DNA from: Miscanthus floridulus
Lineage: Eukaryota; Streptophyta; Magnoliopsida; Poales; Poaceae
DNA length: 64,000 bases
Assembly (NCBI RefSeq): GCF_019320115.1
Contig: NC_089584.1
Location: forward strand, 75,020,791-75,084,790
Reading direction: 5' to 3'
The position numbers and the translations under genes were made by a program. Under the pieces are notes generated by a model that saw only the letters and a list, made by a program, of their open reading frames with translations, did no database searches and had not been told where the DNA came from. Position 1 is the first letter of the stretch. Each line of letters opens with the position of its first letter. Positions 20,565 to 31,689 of this stretch are shown piece after piece.

Positions 20565-21536
20565 GTATAAAAACTACATTCTAGAATCAATTTCAGCGGC
20601 CACTTCTCAAAACTTTATTTTGATTTTATTTATGTATGTACTCATGTGTCAAGGTTGAGCTGGGTTCATGAGCAGGTAACCTCAAACAGATGCTTGTTGA
20701 TCTCCTAAATGAAATTGCACACTTGATAGATTGAGTGATAACATGACCTATTATGTCTTGCTATGCATGAGTGTTTTTCAGATTAAACTATGAAAAAAAA
20801 ATATCGCCGTTTGGTTGTTTTCATGTGCATCCCTGAGATAAACCCGTGGCGTAGACACGCCTGAACCCTAAACACTCGCAGGTTCCAGGAGCGGACGACG
20901 TTGGCGGCAAGCGGGCGGCCTCGACGGAGTTAGCGCAGTGGAGGAATACACGCCTGAACCCTAAACCCTCGCAGGTTAGCATCTATACTTTCGTCCTTAA
21001 TTTATTCTATACTGAAACTACATAGAGAAGATAGCAATGCGGATGTGGTAGCTGGATAGAGATAGCAACACAACGTCCTGATATTTGCATCTTTCAGTTT
21101 CATACGGATCCAAATACAATACATGAATTCTACTGTGGTTAATTAAAAACAAAAAAGGCCATGCCGTGCTCCCTCAGGCGTAAATGACTGTGGACTGTGG
21201 GAGGATTTCATGAGTCGGGCGGCCATGTCGTGCTTCCTCAGTTGAAAATGACTGTTTTTGCTTTGCCATCTTACAAGTTCAACCGGTTTACTGTTCTGTA
21301 TAGTGTTGATGCGAATTTTTCTTCTGGTTATCTCTCCTGAATTGAAAATGCAGGTCATGTGGTCAACATTTATTATGCTCATCTAAATCCCCAATAGCGT
21401 ACTGCTTGAGGTCAAATGGCTACATTAAGAAACAGGGCAGCAGGTAACTTAATTTTTATGTGCATGTCGCTCTTTATATTTCCATCTTATGACCTGCTCT
21501 TTGAATGACGTTCCATTTCCATTTTATGCTTTTAAG

Positions 21537-21651
21537 GTAATTTGGAGCATACACATCTGGTCAAGGGCTTGAACTACGCTCTACTTGACAAAGTACTGAG
21601 TGAAATTGAAAAGAAACCTGATGCAGAGGATGGGAAGGATGCAAAGTCATG
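21537..21651 (+). pseudogene. SMU2: Captured exon of a RED/SMU2-like splicing factor gene
   Basis: The exon is bounded by AAG and GTAATT and encodes NLEHTHLVKGLNYALLDKV followed by LSEIEKKPDAEDGKDAKS. The EHTHLVKGL(D/N)YALL core is the signature of RED (IK) proteins, the plant SMU2 orthologues that act in the spliceosome with SMU1. Only this one exon is evident; neighbouring exons of RED are not found on either side at the right spacing. The piece therefore looks like Helitron cargo, not a functional gene. An adjacent exon-like segment at 21355-21442 has an open frame, but I could not match it to RED. Confidence 0.7.
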
Positions 21652-22113
21652 GTAATTGCCAGCTTTATGTCATGTCATCACAATTTTCCCCTTATATCAT
21701 GGTAACATTGATTAGGGTTGAAAAAGTCACTTAAGCAGTTTGTATTTCGAATGTTGTAGTATGCCTATAATAGTTACGGCCATGTGCATGTTATTCGGTT
21801 ACTCACTTGTACAGAAAGCAAGACAGTACAGAAAAATTTTCCATGATGACTCAATTATATGGACTGAACTTTTTTTTGTTAGCTCTAAGTTTTGGAGTTT
21901 GAGTTGATTTAAGAGATTCAATTTCTTTCCTCCTTATTTTTAGGAGAGTCTTATTTGTGAATAAATTTATTGTTCCTGTAATGTAACTTTCAGTGCTTAG
22001 TTCAGGGATATGGAAACAACTTTGACAAAGCACAATTAGCTAAGTACTTCAAATTTAATAGAATTAACTTTGACTTAATATGACCCGTAGCGTTAGCACG
22101 GGCAATATACTAT

Positions 22114-22344
22114 ATTAATAGTTAATTGGTCTACGTGGAGTTGTATTTTATCCCGTGGTACCAAAATGTGATCGAGTTGTATTTTTTTCTAGAATGTGAC
22201 AAATATAGAAGTGCATTTCAGTTATTTTTTATTTAAATTGGAACGTGAATATGTTGGTAGCGTGAACATTGGTCTTGGACATGTTGGTATTTAAATTATT
22301 TATTTATTTTCATAATTTCGACATTAGTATTTTTTGAACGTAAG
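22114..22344. other. AT-rich spacer, nothing recognised
   Basis: No ORF, repeat boundary or gene motif was seen. Confidence 0.4.
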
Positions 22345-22346
22345 TA

Positions 22347-22606
22347 CTCCCTCCATCAACAAAAGAATACAACTCTCGTTTTTCGAGAAGTCAAATAATT
22401 TAAACTTTGACTAAAATTATATAAAAAATTACTAACATTTGTAATACAAAATTAATATCATTAAATTAGTTATAAAATATATTTTCATAATAAATTTATT
22501 TAGAGACATAAATGCTAATAGTATTTGCTATAAACTTTGTCAAACTTAAGATAGCTTGACCGATACGGATCCATAATTGTATTCTTTTGCGGACGGAGAG
22601 AGACTA
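22347..22606. mobile_element. Stowaway-type MITE (Tc1/Mariner)
   Basis: The left end CTCCCTCCATC after TA and the right end GGACGGAGAGAG are imperfect inverted repeats of the CTCCCTCCGTC type. The body has the common GTCAAA/TTTGAC words (ACTTTGACTAAAATTATAT; AAACTTTGTCAAACTTA). A TA target duplication fits on the left; the right end has a small change. Confidence 0.75.
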
Positions 22607-22839
22607 CATGTTGATAATGGAATCCGACTGTCAGTCATCAGAACATAACTTTTTGACGTCGATCTGTTATAGGTTTATACACGTGACATGTGTTTGATAC
22701 GTGATGTACCACTCCCGTACAGGCCCGGCACAGGTGCTAGGCACCCATTGTAGTATTGTACGGGCGCACCCGGCACCTCATTATCGAATCTCTTATAGTA
22801 GATATATTATTCGATGTTTTTTTTTCTTTTTTTTATGTT

Positions 22840-24301
22840 TATATAGAAAATGGACCTTAGGTCTATTTATTTTAGATTTTAGTGTTTGATGATCAACACA
22901 ACTAAATTGGACTAATGAATTTACAAGTAATTGTTTTGTAGTTCAATAGGGTGCAAGACGTGACTTGGACGAAGGCGACGTGATAATCCCACGATTAACA
23001 CCATAAGCAAGATCGTAGAAGCACAAGAGTAGATCCAAGACATCAAGCAAAGTCCAAGCACGAAGATAAAAACTAAGCCGGACACAAGATCACGAAGAAA
23101 CGAGCTTCACAGAGGTGACCGGACGCGGCCCTTATAAAACCGGATGCGTTTGATCAAGATGCTCGGCAACAGCAGGCGTCAGCAACAGCGACCGGACGCT
23201 AAGGATTAAAAGTGACCGAACGCTAGCGGATAATCGACCGGACGCAAGAACTGCAGCGTCCGATCGAGTCCAGAGAGGTTCTAGAGCGGCGACAGCACGA
23301 CCGGACGTGTCCGATCAACGCGCGCTCCAAAGGTCGAGACGACCGGACACGTCTGGTTAGGACGACAGCAGCATCCGGTCAGTAGTAGAAAGGTGGGTTT
23401 CATCCCCAATGACTACTTTCTTAGTGGGGCTTATAAATAGACCCCCAACCAGCCATTTGAGTAGAATGGAGCTGAGAAAACATATCAAGGGTGTTGATAC
23501 ATCATTTTAGTAATCTCCACTTGCATAGTACTTAGTGATTCATTGGGTGATTAGCGTAGGTGCTTTGCGAAGTACTTAGGTTGATTAGACCACCACTTAT
23601 GCGCTTACTCTAGGTTTATGCCTAGTGTTTAGTGAGGTTTGCACACCTCTTATCACTCGGTGCTTGCGCGCACCATTGTTGTATATCGAAGGAACTTGTA
23701 GTCTTGCGAGATCACATCAACCGTGTTTGTGGTGTGGCCGCTACCATATACCGAAGGGAACAAGGCTCATGGTGATTCGTCCGGAAGCTTGATAGTGAAG
23801 ACAGCGGAAAGCGATTCGGGAGAGGTTTGCCGGAAGGCACATCGGAGACCCACTTGCGCGTGGAGAAGGCCCGAAGCTATCTACAGAATTACCCAACCGG
23901 GAGTTTGGCCCTTGCGAGGGATTCCTTGTGAGGGGCTCCAACGAGGACTAGGGAAAGCTTGCGCGCTTCTCGATACCTTGGTAAAAATACCGGAGTCATC
24001 GATGGGAGTTTGTATATCTCTACCTTACTCTTTAGCTTCCGTATTTATATTACAATCTTGGTTTGTGCTTTACTTTTCTAGCTTACTGATAGACTAGTTG
24101 ATATGTTTAGAACCTAGGTTGCATAACTCCTTTTGCAGTAGAGATAGCAACATACTAGCAAAACCGTAGTTGCACATTTAGATAGTTTATCTTTTGCATA
24201 GGTTTTACTAAGGGTAGCAAAAGAGGGCATAAGTTTAGAGTTAGAGTTTTAAGTTGTCTAATTCACCCCCCCCCCCTTTTAGGCGTCGTGGTCCCCTTTC
24301 A
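22840..24301 (+). repeat. 5' LTR of the Copia element
   Basis: A 1462-bp repeat ending in CCCCTTTCA. It begins TATATAGAAAATGG, where the 3' copy has TGTAAGAAAAATGG, so the terminal TG has mutated to TA. It carries many GACCGGACG/CGTCCGGT words between 23110 and 23390. It lacks two segments, about 60 and 35 bp, present in the 3' LTR. A C-run of about 13 lies near its end. Confidence 0.9.
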
Positions 24302-24302
24302 A

Positions 24303-24316
24303 TTGGTATCAGAGCT
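24303..24316 (+). other. Primer binding site, initiator tRNA-Met type
   Basis: TTGGTATCAGAGCTGG directly after the LTR contains TGGTATCAGAGC, the complement of the plant initiator tRNA-Met 3' end and the usual Copia primer site. Confidence 0.9.
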
Positions 24317-24380
24317 GGTTGGCTCAATTTGGACCTTTGGCTTCACCGCCGTTGAGCCAACACTATTTAGAGTGGTTGGG

Positions 24381-26541
24381 ATGGATACTTTTAGGCCTCT
24401 GCACTTTGACGGCACTAACTTCCCCTACTATAAAGCTAGAATGGCTTGTCACTTTAAAGCGGTAGATTTGGGTGTTTGGAGAGTCACTTGTGACGGGATG
24501 AAACCCATTAAGAATCCCGATAAATCCACAAAGAGTGAAGAAAAAGAAATTCATTTCAATGCTAGAGCTAAAAATTGATTGTTTGAATTTTTTAGCATGG
24601 ATGTGTTTTACTAAGTGTTCACTTTAAATACGGCACATGAAATTTGTTTAAAACTCCAAGAGCTCCATGATGGCACAACTAATGTCCGTGAGCAAAAATA
24701 TTGTCTAGCTAAACAAAATTATGATTCCTTTAAAATGAATGATGATGAGCTTGTTCGTGATATGTATTCTCGTTTGAATCTAATTATCAATGAGCTCTAT
24801 TCAATAGGATTAACAAAGCTAGATGATGCAGGACATCGTGAGGAAGATCATCTCCGTGCTACCACAAAAGAAATATGTAAGCTTCATCAGCATCCTTCAC
24901 AACATGGAGGACTTAAACAGCATAACCCCAGACATAGTCATTGGCAAGATAGTGGCATTTGAAATATCATGCAAGATGGGTCAAGAAGAAGCCCCTTCAT
25001 CAAGCAAAGGCAAAGCTCTCATATGTAGTGAGAAAAAGAAGATGAAGGGCAACCAAGTTAGACAAGCTAAAGCTCAAACTCCTCAAGTGAATATGAAGAA
25101 GAAGATGAGGATGATGACAACAAAGAATCAAGTTATGATGATCAATCTTCCCCCTCCACCTCTGACCTTGATGAAGAATCTATCAAGCTTATCAATAAGG
25201 TGGAGAAGATGATCCAAAAACTCAATGTCAAGGGTGTTCCCATCCAAATTCAAGATTTCATCTTCACCAATAAAAAAATGAGCAAAGAAAGAAAGGATGC
25301 TATGGATGCAGTGAGTTGGGGCACTTTGTGGAAGTTTGTCCAAACAAGACCACACCCAAGACAAAGAAAAAGACGTGCAAGGACAAAGCCCTCACATCAA
25401 TAAGGTCATGGGACAAATCTTCAAGTGAAGAAGAAGACCACCACAAGAGACGCGGGCACAAGCACTCATCATCAAGCACCTCATGTGTGTGCCTTATGGC
25501 ACAAGGTAACAAAAAGTCTATCCCTAGTGATAGTGACAATGATAGTGATAGTGATGATGAGCTACCTTCTTATGATAAGATTGTGCAACAAAATCTTAAC
25601 TTTGCTAAAGTTTGCACTAGTCAACAAAAAAAGCTTGAAAAATTAAAAGAAAAACTAGATAGCTCACAACAAGCTTATGCTACCTTGCTTGAACAATATG
25701 AAACTTTTGCCAATCTTAATACGAAGCTATATACTAAAATTGAGCAACTTGAGACTAGTGCAAACACTAAATAATTACACAATCAACGATGAGCAACTTG
25801 TAAACAAAAAATGAAAAATTAAAGGAAAAGTTAGCTAGCTCACAAGATGATTATAAAAGTTTGCTCGCTAAAATGGAAACCATGTGTAAACATTGTGATG
25901 AGCTAACTAATAAAGTTGCTAATCTTGAAGTCGTTGGTACAACCCCCACCAAGGCACCTAAAAAGAAAGGTTCAATTTTTGACATGTCTAAAAAAGATGC
26001 CTCTACTTCTTGTAATGATTTACGCTTAGACTCACCCTTGTGCAACCAAGTTTGTATTGAGAAAGTTGTTGTAAAAACATGCACACAAGTGGTTGCAACG
26101 GAGAATGGGCAACTCAAGCAAGAAGTGGCTCACCTCACTAAGGACTTGACTTAAGTGAAAGGCAAGACAGAGCAAGCCCAACTTCATCAAGATAACACCG
26201 TCAAGGGAGTGAAGAAGCTTGATGAAGGACAAATCATGGTTTGCTATGTATACCACAAGGAAGGCCACAAGTCAGTTTGAGTGCAAGGTGAAGAATGGGG
26301 GAGGAGCTAAGAAGAAAGAGAAAAATAAAAAGGAAACAAGCAAGCTCTCCAACACCTACACCAACAAGGTGGACAAAAGGCCTCCACACCCTATCTCTTG
26401 AAGAAGAAGAAAAATAACAAGGTGGTGGCCATCAAGGTGAACAAGCAAGCCAACAATGGGGCCAAACATATTTAGGTGCCAAAGGAGATCATTTCCAATA
26501 TGAAGAGCACCAAGAAGGTTTAGATCCCGAAAGAGAAGTGA
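24381..26541 (+). pseudogene. gag of the Copia element, several stops and frame changes
   Basis: From ATG at 24381 the frame reads MDTFRPLHFDGTNFPYYKAR, the start of SIRE-type Gag. Next come LQELHDGTTNVREQ, MNDDELVRDMYSRLNLIINE, IISVLPQKKYVSFISILHNM and IGKIVAFEISCKMGQEEA, a DUF4219/UBN2-like capsid region. A zinc-knuckle remnant (GHFVEVCPNK) is at about 25316, followed by a Ser/Asp-rich segment, two coiled-coil stretches and a Lys-rich tail. The order is intact but split over at least four frames, with a stop at 24576. Gag would form cytoplasmic particles and bind RNA; this copy cannot make it in full. Confidence 0.8.
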
Positions 26542-28120
26542 GAAGTCCGATGGACTTTGGAGAATTTGGAGACTTGGCAAAGTATGGGTGCATTTCATGG
26601 GGTGCATCATTATGGACAAGGAAATTGCCAAGTGGGTTAGTGAATACTATGGAACCAAATTCCCCTCCCTATGATAGGTAACTAGATTTAATTTCTCACA
26701 ATTTCAATGAGCATCTAGTTCATTTTCATGCCTAGGTTTGCATTTGCATGTTTAATCTTTTGTCTTGCATACACTAGGTATATCTTATGGTAGGCTTGCT
26801 TGGTTTCATTCTTAACCCTTGGAGCAAACCTATATGGTTTAAATTGTTTAGGAGCACTGGCACATAGCTATGTTTTACAATTGTTTATCTAATATGTGCC
26901 AAAGTCTAAATTGTAGATAATTTCTCCCGAATATCACATCCGAAATGATTCTCACATTCATGTGATATCATCTTTCAAGTGGTATTTTTATCCTAAAATC
27001 AATGTGCATGTATCCTACAAGTATTTCATATTTGTGTGCACAAATTTAGGGGGAGGTTACTCTATAAGTTGGATGCTTTGAGACTAACACCATTTCAAGC
27101 TTATCATGCGTGTAGTAGTCTCATTGCAAGGAAAATGGAGTCCCTGGAGTTAAGCATCATACTTCAAATATCCACCACCCATTGCAAGTGGTATAAATCA
27201 AATTGGTTTCCACATGTGGTATTTCTAAACCGATATCATCATGTTGATTTCACTTTGGTATTTATATGCTTTTTCCATGTATTATATAGATTAAACTCCC
27301 TTGAGCATTAATTTGCCAATTATGCATAAACTACATTCTCCATCATATGCATGCATATATTTAGGGAGAGCTTAGTTTATGTAATGTGAGAGTCAAATTT
27401 TGTGACCTATTCCACTCCACATACAAAGGATCACAAAGTTTGACCCTCCCTTGTGCTACTAATGTCTTCCTTTTCGGTGTTTGATTCTAAAGGGGAAGAA
27501 TTTGTAGGACCAAAAGCAAGCCCGATCATAATAATTTACAAGTAGGTAATAGTCCGAGAAAGGGAGGATAGTGGATTATAGAGTTAGGGTGAGGCTTAAA
27601 TCCATAATACCATATGGGGACGTTTACAAGGGCAAGATAAGATTCCAAAGATGTTTACATGTGGCATCTCCATCATATGTATGCATATATTTAGGGGGAG
27701 CTTAGTCTATGTAACGTGAGAGTCAAATTTTGTGACCTATTTCACTCCACATACAAAGGATCACAAAGTTTGACCCTCCCTTGTGCTACTAATATCTTCC
27801 TTTTTGGTGTTTGATTCTAAAGGGGGAGAATTTGTAGGACCAAAAACAAGCCCGATCATAATAATTTACAAGTGTTAATGGTCTAAGAAAGAGAGGATAG
27901 TGGATTATGGAGTAGGGGGAGGCTTAAATCCATAATGCCACATGGGGATATTTGCAAGGACAAAATATGTTTTCAAAGATGTTTACATGTGGTATCTTTT
28001 AGCATCATATAACCTTGCCCTTTGCATTGCATCCTAGCAAGTAAATAATTTCTAAAATTCCAAAATTTTTATTATTTGCTTATGTTTGGTCGTGTTGTCA
28101 TCAATCACCAAAAAGGGAGA
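26542..28120. other. Non-coding interior of the Copia element
   Basis: AT-rich sequence where pol would be expected. I find no RT, integrase or protease motifs. It contains a tandem duplication (27340-27998) and a polypurine tract, AAAAAGGGAGAGA, just before the 3' LTR. Confidence 0.75.
27340..27998 (+). repeat. Tandem duplication, 330-bp unit, two copies
   Basis: Copies start CCATCATATG at 27340 and 27670 and both end GATGTTTACATGTGG(C/T)ATCT. They share a block of GGGGGAGAATTTGTAGGACC type and AGTCAAATTTTGTGACCTAT. Differences are few, so the duplication is fairly young or homogenised. Confidence 0.9.
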
Positions 28121-28123
28121 GAT

Positions 28124-29679
28124 TGTAAGAAAAATGGACCCTAGGCCCATTTACTTTGAATTTTAGTGTTTGATGACCAACACAACCAAATTGGACTAAC
28201 ACATTTGCAAGTAATTATTTTGTAGTTCAATAGGATGCAAGACGTGACTTGGATGAAGACAACAAGATGATCCCACGATCAACACCATAAGCAAGACCCT
28301 AGAAGCACAAGAAGAGAAGATCCAAGATATCAAGCAAAGTCCAAGCACGAAGATTAGAAATCAAGCCGGATGGAAGATCGCGAAGAAATGAGCTTCATAG
28401 AGATGACCGGACGTGGCCCTTATAGCGACCGGACGCGGCCGATCAAGATGCTCGGCAACAGTAGGCATAATCAGCAGCGACCGGACGCTGAGGACTAAAG
28501 GTAACCGAACACGATGATGGCACTGTTCATCATCTCGGCAACACATTCAGCACTGACCGGGACGCTGGCAGATAATCGACCGGACTTAGGAGCTGCAGCG
28601 TCTGATCGAGTCCAAAGAGGTTCTAGAGCGGCGACAGCGTGACCGAACGTGTCCGATCAACTAGTGACCGGACTCAACAGTGCGTCCGATCAACGCACGC
28701 ACTCCAACGGTTGGGACGACCGGACGCGTCCGGTTAGGACGACAACAGCGTCCGGTTAGTAGCAGAAAGGTGGGTTTCGTCTCCAACGGCTACTTTCTCA
28801 ATGGGACTTATAAATAGACCCCCCAACCGGCCATTTGAGTAGAGTGGAGCTGAGGAAACATACCAAAGGTGTTGATACACCATTTTAGTAATCTCTACTT
28901 GCATAGTGTTTAGTGATTCATTGAGTGATTAGCGTTGGTGCTTTACGAAGTGCTTAGGTTGATTAGACCACCTGCTTATGCGTTTGCTCTAGGTTTAGGC
29001 CTAGTGTTTAGTGAGGTTTGTACACCTCTTATCACTCGGTGCTTGCGCACATCATTGTTGTACATCGGAGGGGCTTGTAGTCTTATGAGATCACACCAAC
29101 CGCGTTTATGGTGTGGCCGCCACCGTGTACCCAAGGGAACAAGGTCCGCGATGGTTTGGCCGGAAGCTTGATAGTGAAGACGGCGGGGAGCGGTCTGAGA
29201 GAAGTTTGCTGGAAGGCACATCAGAAATTCACTTGTGCGTGGGGAAGGCCCGAAGCTATTCCATGGAGTTACCTGACCGGGAGCTTAGGCCCTTGCGAGG
29301 GATTCCTTGCGATGGAGCTCCAACGAGGACTAGGGGAAGCTTGCGCGCTTCTCGATACCTCGATAAAAATACCGGAGTCATCGACGGGAGTTTGCATATC
29401 TCTACCTTACTCTTTTGCTTCCACATTTACATTACAATCTTGGTTTGTGCTTTACTTTCCTAGCTTAGTGATATGCTAGTTGATAGGTTTGGAACCTAGG
29501 TTGCATAACTCTTTTTGCGGTGGAGATAGCAACATACTAGCAACACCGTAGTTTCACATTTAGATAGTTTATCTTTTGCATAGATTTTGCTAAGGATAGG
29601 AAAAGATGGCATAAGTTTAGAGTTAGAGTTTTAAGTTGCCTAATTCACCCTCCCTCTTAGACGTTACGATCCCCTTTCA
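28124..29679 (+). repeat. 3' LTR of the Copia element
   Basis: A 1556-bp repeat with TG...CA ends, matching the 5' LTR throughout. Two indels account for the length difference: an extra stretch near 28505-28560 and one near 28655-28690. It has the same GACCGGACG-rich zone. Confidence 0.9.
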
Positions 29680-29684
29680 ATGTT

Positions 29685-31108
29685 TTCTTAACATTCTAAT
29701 TAGTTAGTAATTACATAACTATTGCATGCACTTCAAAAATTTAGAGCTATGCTTTGTTTGAAATTTTACCTCTGATGACGTAACCGGAGTACCTTAATTA
29801 GCAAGGACCAATTATCCAACTCCGACTCATTTTGCAATCACTAAGATTTTCAGTAACTGGGATTAATTTCCAAATAATTTGTTCGAGATATGCTGAATAG
29901 AAATTCATATTCTTTCCGAGCTTGTTAGCGTCTAGATGTCTGGACGGATCGGGCGTCCAGAGGCCCGTGCTTATAGTCATTTTCCGTGTCATTTCGGGCG
30001 TCCACGTGGGGCCTGTGCCACCCTGAACGTCACCAGCATCGAGAAGAGAGGGAGGAGGCGGTGGATCCCTAGCCGACATTAGGAGGAGGAGGAGACACCG
30101 AGACGAGGCAGTAGAAGGCAAAAAGAGAGATGAAACATCTGATCTACTTTTGAAATATTCAGATGTAACATTTGTAATATATGTCTAAAATCAGATGAAA
30201 CATTTGAAACATACATCTAGAACACTTGCAAAAACACCTGAAAACACTTGATACCATTAAAAACATACACAACATCCAAATAAAACACTTACAAACATAT
30301 GTAACATCTAAATAAATACACTTGTAATACTTGCAACATTCATCTGAAAATAGATGAAACATTGGGAACAAAAGCTTGAAACATATGTGTACAACCATTG
30401 CAACATACATAAAACAGTTGTAACATACATCTGAAACACTTGAATCAGACGTTTGCAACATGCGCTTTCAAACGCAACATCTACTTGCTGCTCGGACGAA
30501 AATGGAGGTTCGTCGACGTGGAGCTCGATACTACGGAGTGACACGGAGGTCGCTGGTGTGGAGCTCGTCAGCGGCACAGATCTCAACTAGGGCCACGACA
30601 GGCGGATGGACCGTGGCCGCAACGGAAGGCGCGAGTATGGACAGGGGCGGCGCGGGGGAGGGCGAGATCCGTCCAGCGAGCAGAGACGCGCGGCGCTAGC
30701 GAGGCGGCGTGGGGGTGGACAGGATCCATCCCGTGAGCACGGGCACGCAGCGCGCAGGCGCCGCCGAGCGAGCAGGTGATGCGAACAGGGCGACCCAGGC
30801 GGGGTCGGCTCCGCAAGCAGGCGAGGTTCGTCCGAACATATGGAAGACCGAACAGGCGCGTTACCGTATTCTTTTCTGTGCAGTAATCACAGTAATCAGT
30901 GACATTGTCATAATAATAAGCGAATACGATGTTTGTAACCTCACAGAATCGAAGTCGTTAGCCGCATGCATGCCAGATATTTTCCTTATTTTTCCTATTT
31001 CTCAAACTAAAATAACGGTCCACGATTATTTAGAGGTACTACGGCAAAACCCAACATCCAAACTTATGAGGATTTAGAATACGCCAGCAAGCACAGTATC
31101 CAGAGAGA
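29685..31108. other. Intergenic region with repeats; no gene supported
   Basis: From 29920 to 30060 there are CGTCCAGA/GTCTGGACG words, and from 30480 to 30830 a GC-rich segment with short ORFs on both strands but no domain. The degenerate ACAT-repeat array between them is listed separately. The whole may be one worn DNA transposon, but I could not define its ends. Confidence 0.4.
30130..30470. repeat. Degenerate short tandem repeats, GAAACATACATCTGAAACACTT type
   Basis: Irregular repetition of words such as GAAACAT, ACATCT, CACTTG and TTGCAACAT over 340 bases, without a fixed period. Similar arrays occur in grass DNA transposons. They explain the Phe/Cys/Met-rich minus-strand ORFs here, which are not genes. 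Confidence 0.65.
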
Positions 31109-31114
31109 TTTATT
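31109..31114 (-). terminator. Candidate polyadenylation signal of the AG-peptide gene
   Basis: AATAAA on the minus strand, about 220 bases past the stop codon of the AG-peptide gene. The distance is plausible for a plant 3' UTR. Prediction only. Confidence 0.45.
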
Positions 31115-31332
31115 TTGACAGCAAAATGGGCATAAAGCACAAATTAATTTACACATAATTGGACAGAGCAATTGCCATCCCTATAAATGAGAGAACTTTT
31201 AGCGCTCTGTGAGCAAGGTGGCTTCTTAATTTGTTGCAGCAGCTCTCCATAAACTTCCATTAGGATAACATATAATTAACCTTTGAGTAGAAGCCATGTG
31301 AACGATGGCACGACGGAGTATAAGAGAACTGA

Positions 31333-31518
31333 TCAGTGGGCAAAATATGTGACGAACAGCGCCGCAAACATGAGCAAGTACGCGATCGCCTGATCAATGG
31401 CCTTCGCATCAACCGCCCGCGTCGTCGTCGCCGGTTTGTCCTGCGCCATGGAGAGCTGCATGAGCCCGGAGAAGAAGAAGGCCGTGAACAGAAGCACGTA
31501 CACCTTCAGGGCCACCAT
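31333..31518 (-). CDS. Arabinogalactan-peptide-like protein, intact copy
   Basis: A single-exon ORF of 61 codons. Residues 1-25 form a signal peptide (basic/hydrophobic MVALKVYVLLFTAFFFSGL, cleavage near SMAQ). The mature part is very short: QDKPATTTRAVDAKAIDQAI followed by a hydrophobic C-terminus, YLLMFAALFVTYFAH. The AIDQ(A/G)IAY(L/V)LM block with a hydrophobic tail is the hallmark of plant AG-peptides (DUF1070 family), in which the tail is replaced by a GPI anchor at the plasma membrane or wall face. The usual Ala-Pro repeats are almost absent: one Pro and three Thr only. The upstream TATA element and the diverged second copy at 61581 support a real gene. Hydroxyproline glycosylation is therefore uncertain. 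Confidence 0.82.
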   Translation of the reverse strand: MVALKVYVLLFTAFFFSGLMQLSMAQDKPATTTRAVDAKAIDQAIAYLLMFAALFVTYFAH

Positions 31519-31662
31519 CTTCCCTATACCTATACGCTTGTTTGAGCGGAAAGAATGATTAATTTGCAGGGCGTGCTATGCTAGCTTGGAACGAGAAGTG
31601 AATGGCGAATGTGTTGCTAGGTAGGGAATTAGTATGATGTTTGTAGCAAGGCCGAGGAACGG

Positions 31663-31682
31663 GCGATATAAATAGGGTAGAA
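31663..31682 (-). promoter_or_regulatory. TATA box of the AG-peptide gene
   Basis: Read on the minus strand, CCCTATTTATATCG about 150 bases before the ATG. The same element and about 200 bases around it are conserved upstream of the broken second copy (near 61900), which supports a promoter role. Confidence 0.65.
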
Positions 31683-31689
31683 CGAGCTA

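Larger units (their letters stand above)
20108..22113 (+). mobile_element. Probable Helitron with captured exons
   Basis: The 3' end has the hairpin CCCGTAGCGTTAGCACGGG (22084-22102), about ten bases before a CTAT end, close to the CTRR terminus of Helitrons. A plausible 5' end, TCTATATGTTTGG after A, lies at 20108. There are no TIRs or TSD, as expected. At least three exon-like pieces lie inside, all on the plus strand with GT/AG borders, which is the usual Helitron capture pattern. The terminal CTAT is atypical and the 5' end is a guess. Confidence 0.5.
22840..29679 (+). mobile_element. Copia-type LTR element, gag-only, non-autonomous
   Basis: Two direct LTRs of about 1.5 kb flank a 3.8-kb interior with an initiator-Met type primer site, a gag-like region and a polypurine tract, but no protease, integrase, RT or RNase H. 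The 5-bp target duplication ATGTT lies at 22835-22839 and 29680-29684. The gag type, with UBN2-like start and zinc knuckle followed by Lys/Glu/Ser-rich and coiled parts, fits the SIRE/Maximus lineage. The element would need pol from a relative to move. Confidence 0.9.

Noticed and set aside
23723..24097. 124-codon ORF in the 5' Copia LTR, with partner at 29108-29479
   Set aside because: These lie in the LTR, have no domain, and the two copies differ by many residue changes. They are chance frames in an LTR.
30130..30470. Repeated ACAT words considered as a CRISPR-like or satellite array
   Set aside because: No constant repeat length or spacer, and the genome is eukaryotic. This is degenerate simple repetition inside a worn element.
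31336..31545. Plus-strand ORF over the AG-peptide gene, and its counterpart at 61584-61769
   Set aside because: Antisense shadows of the AG-peptide genes: the minus-strand product has signal peptide and anchor features, the plus-strand one has none.
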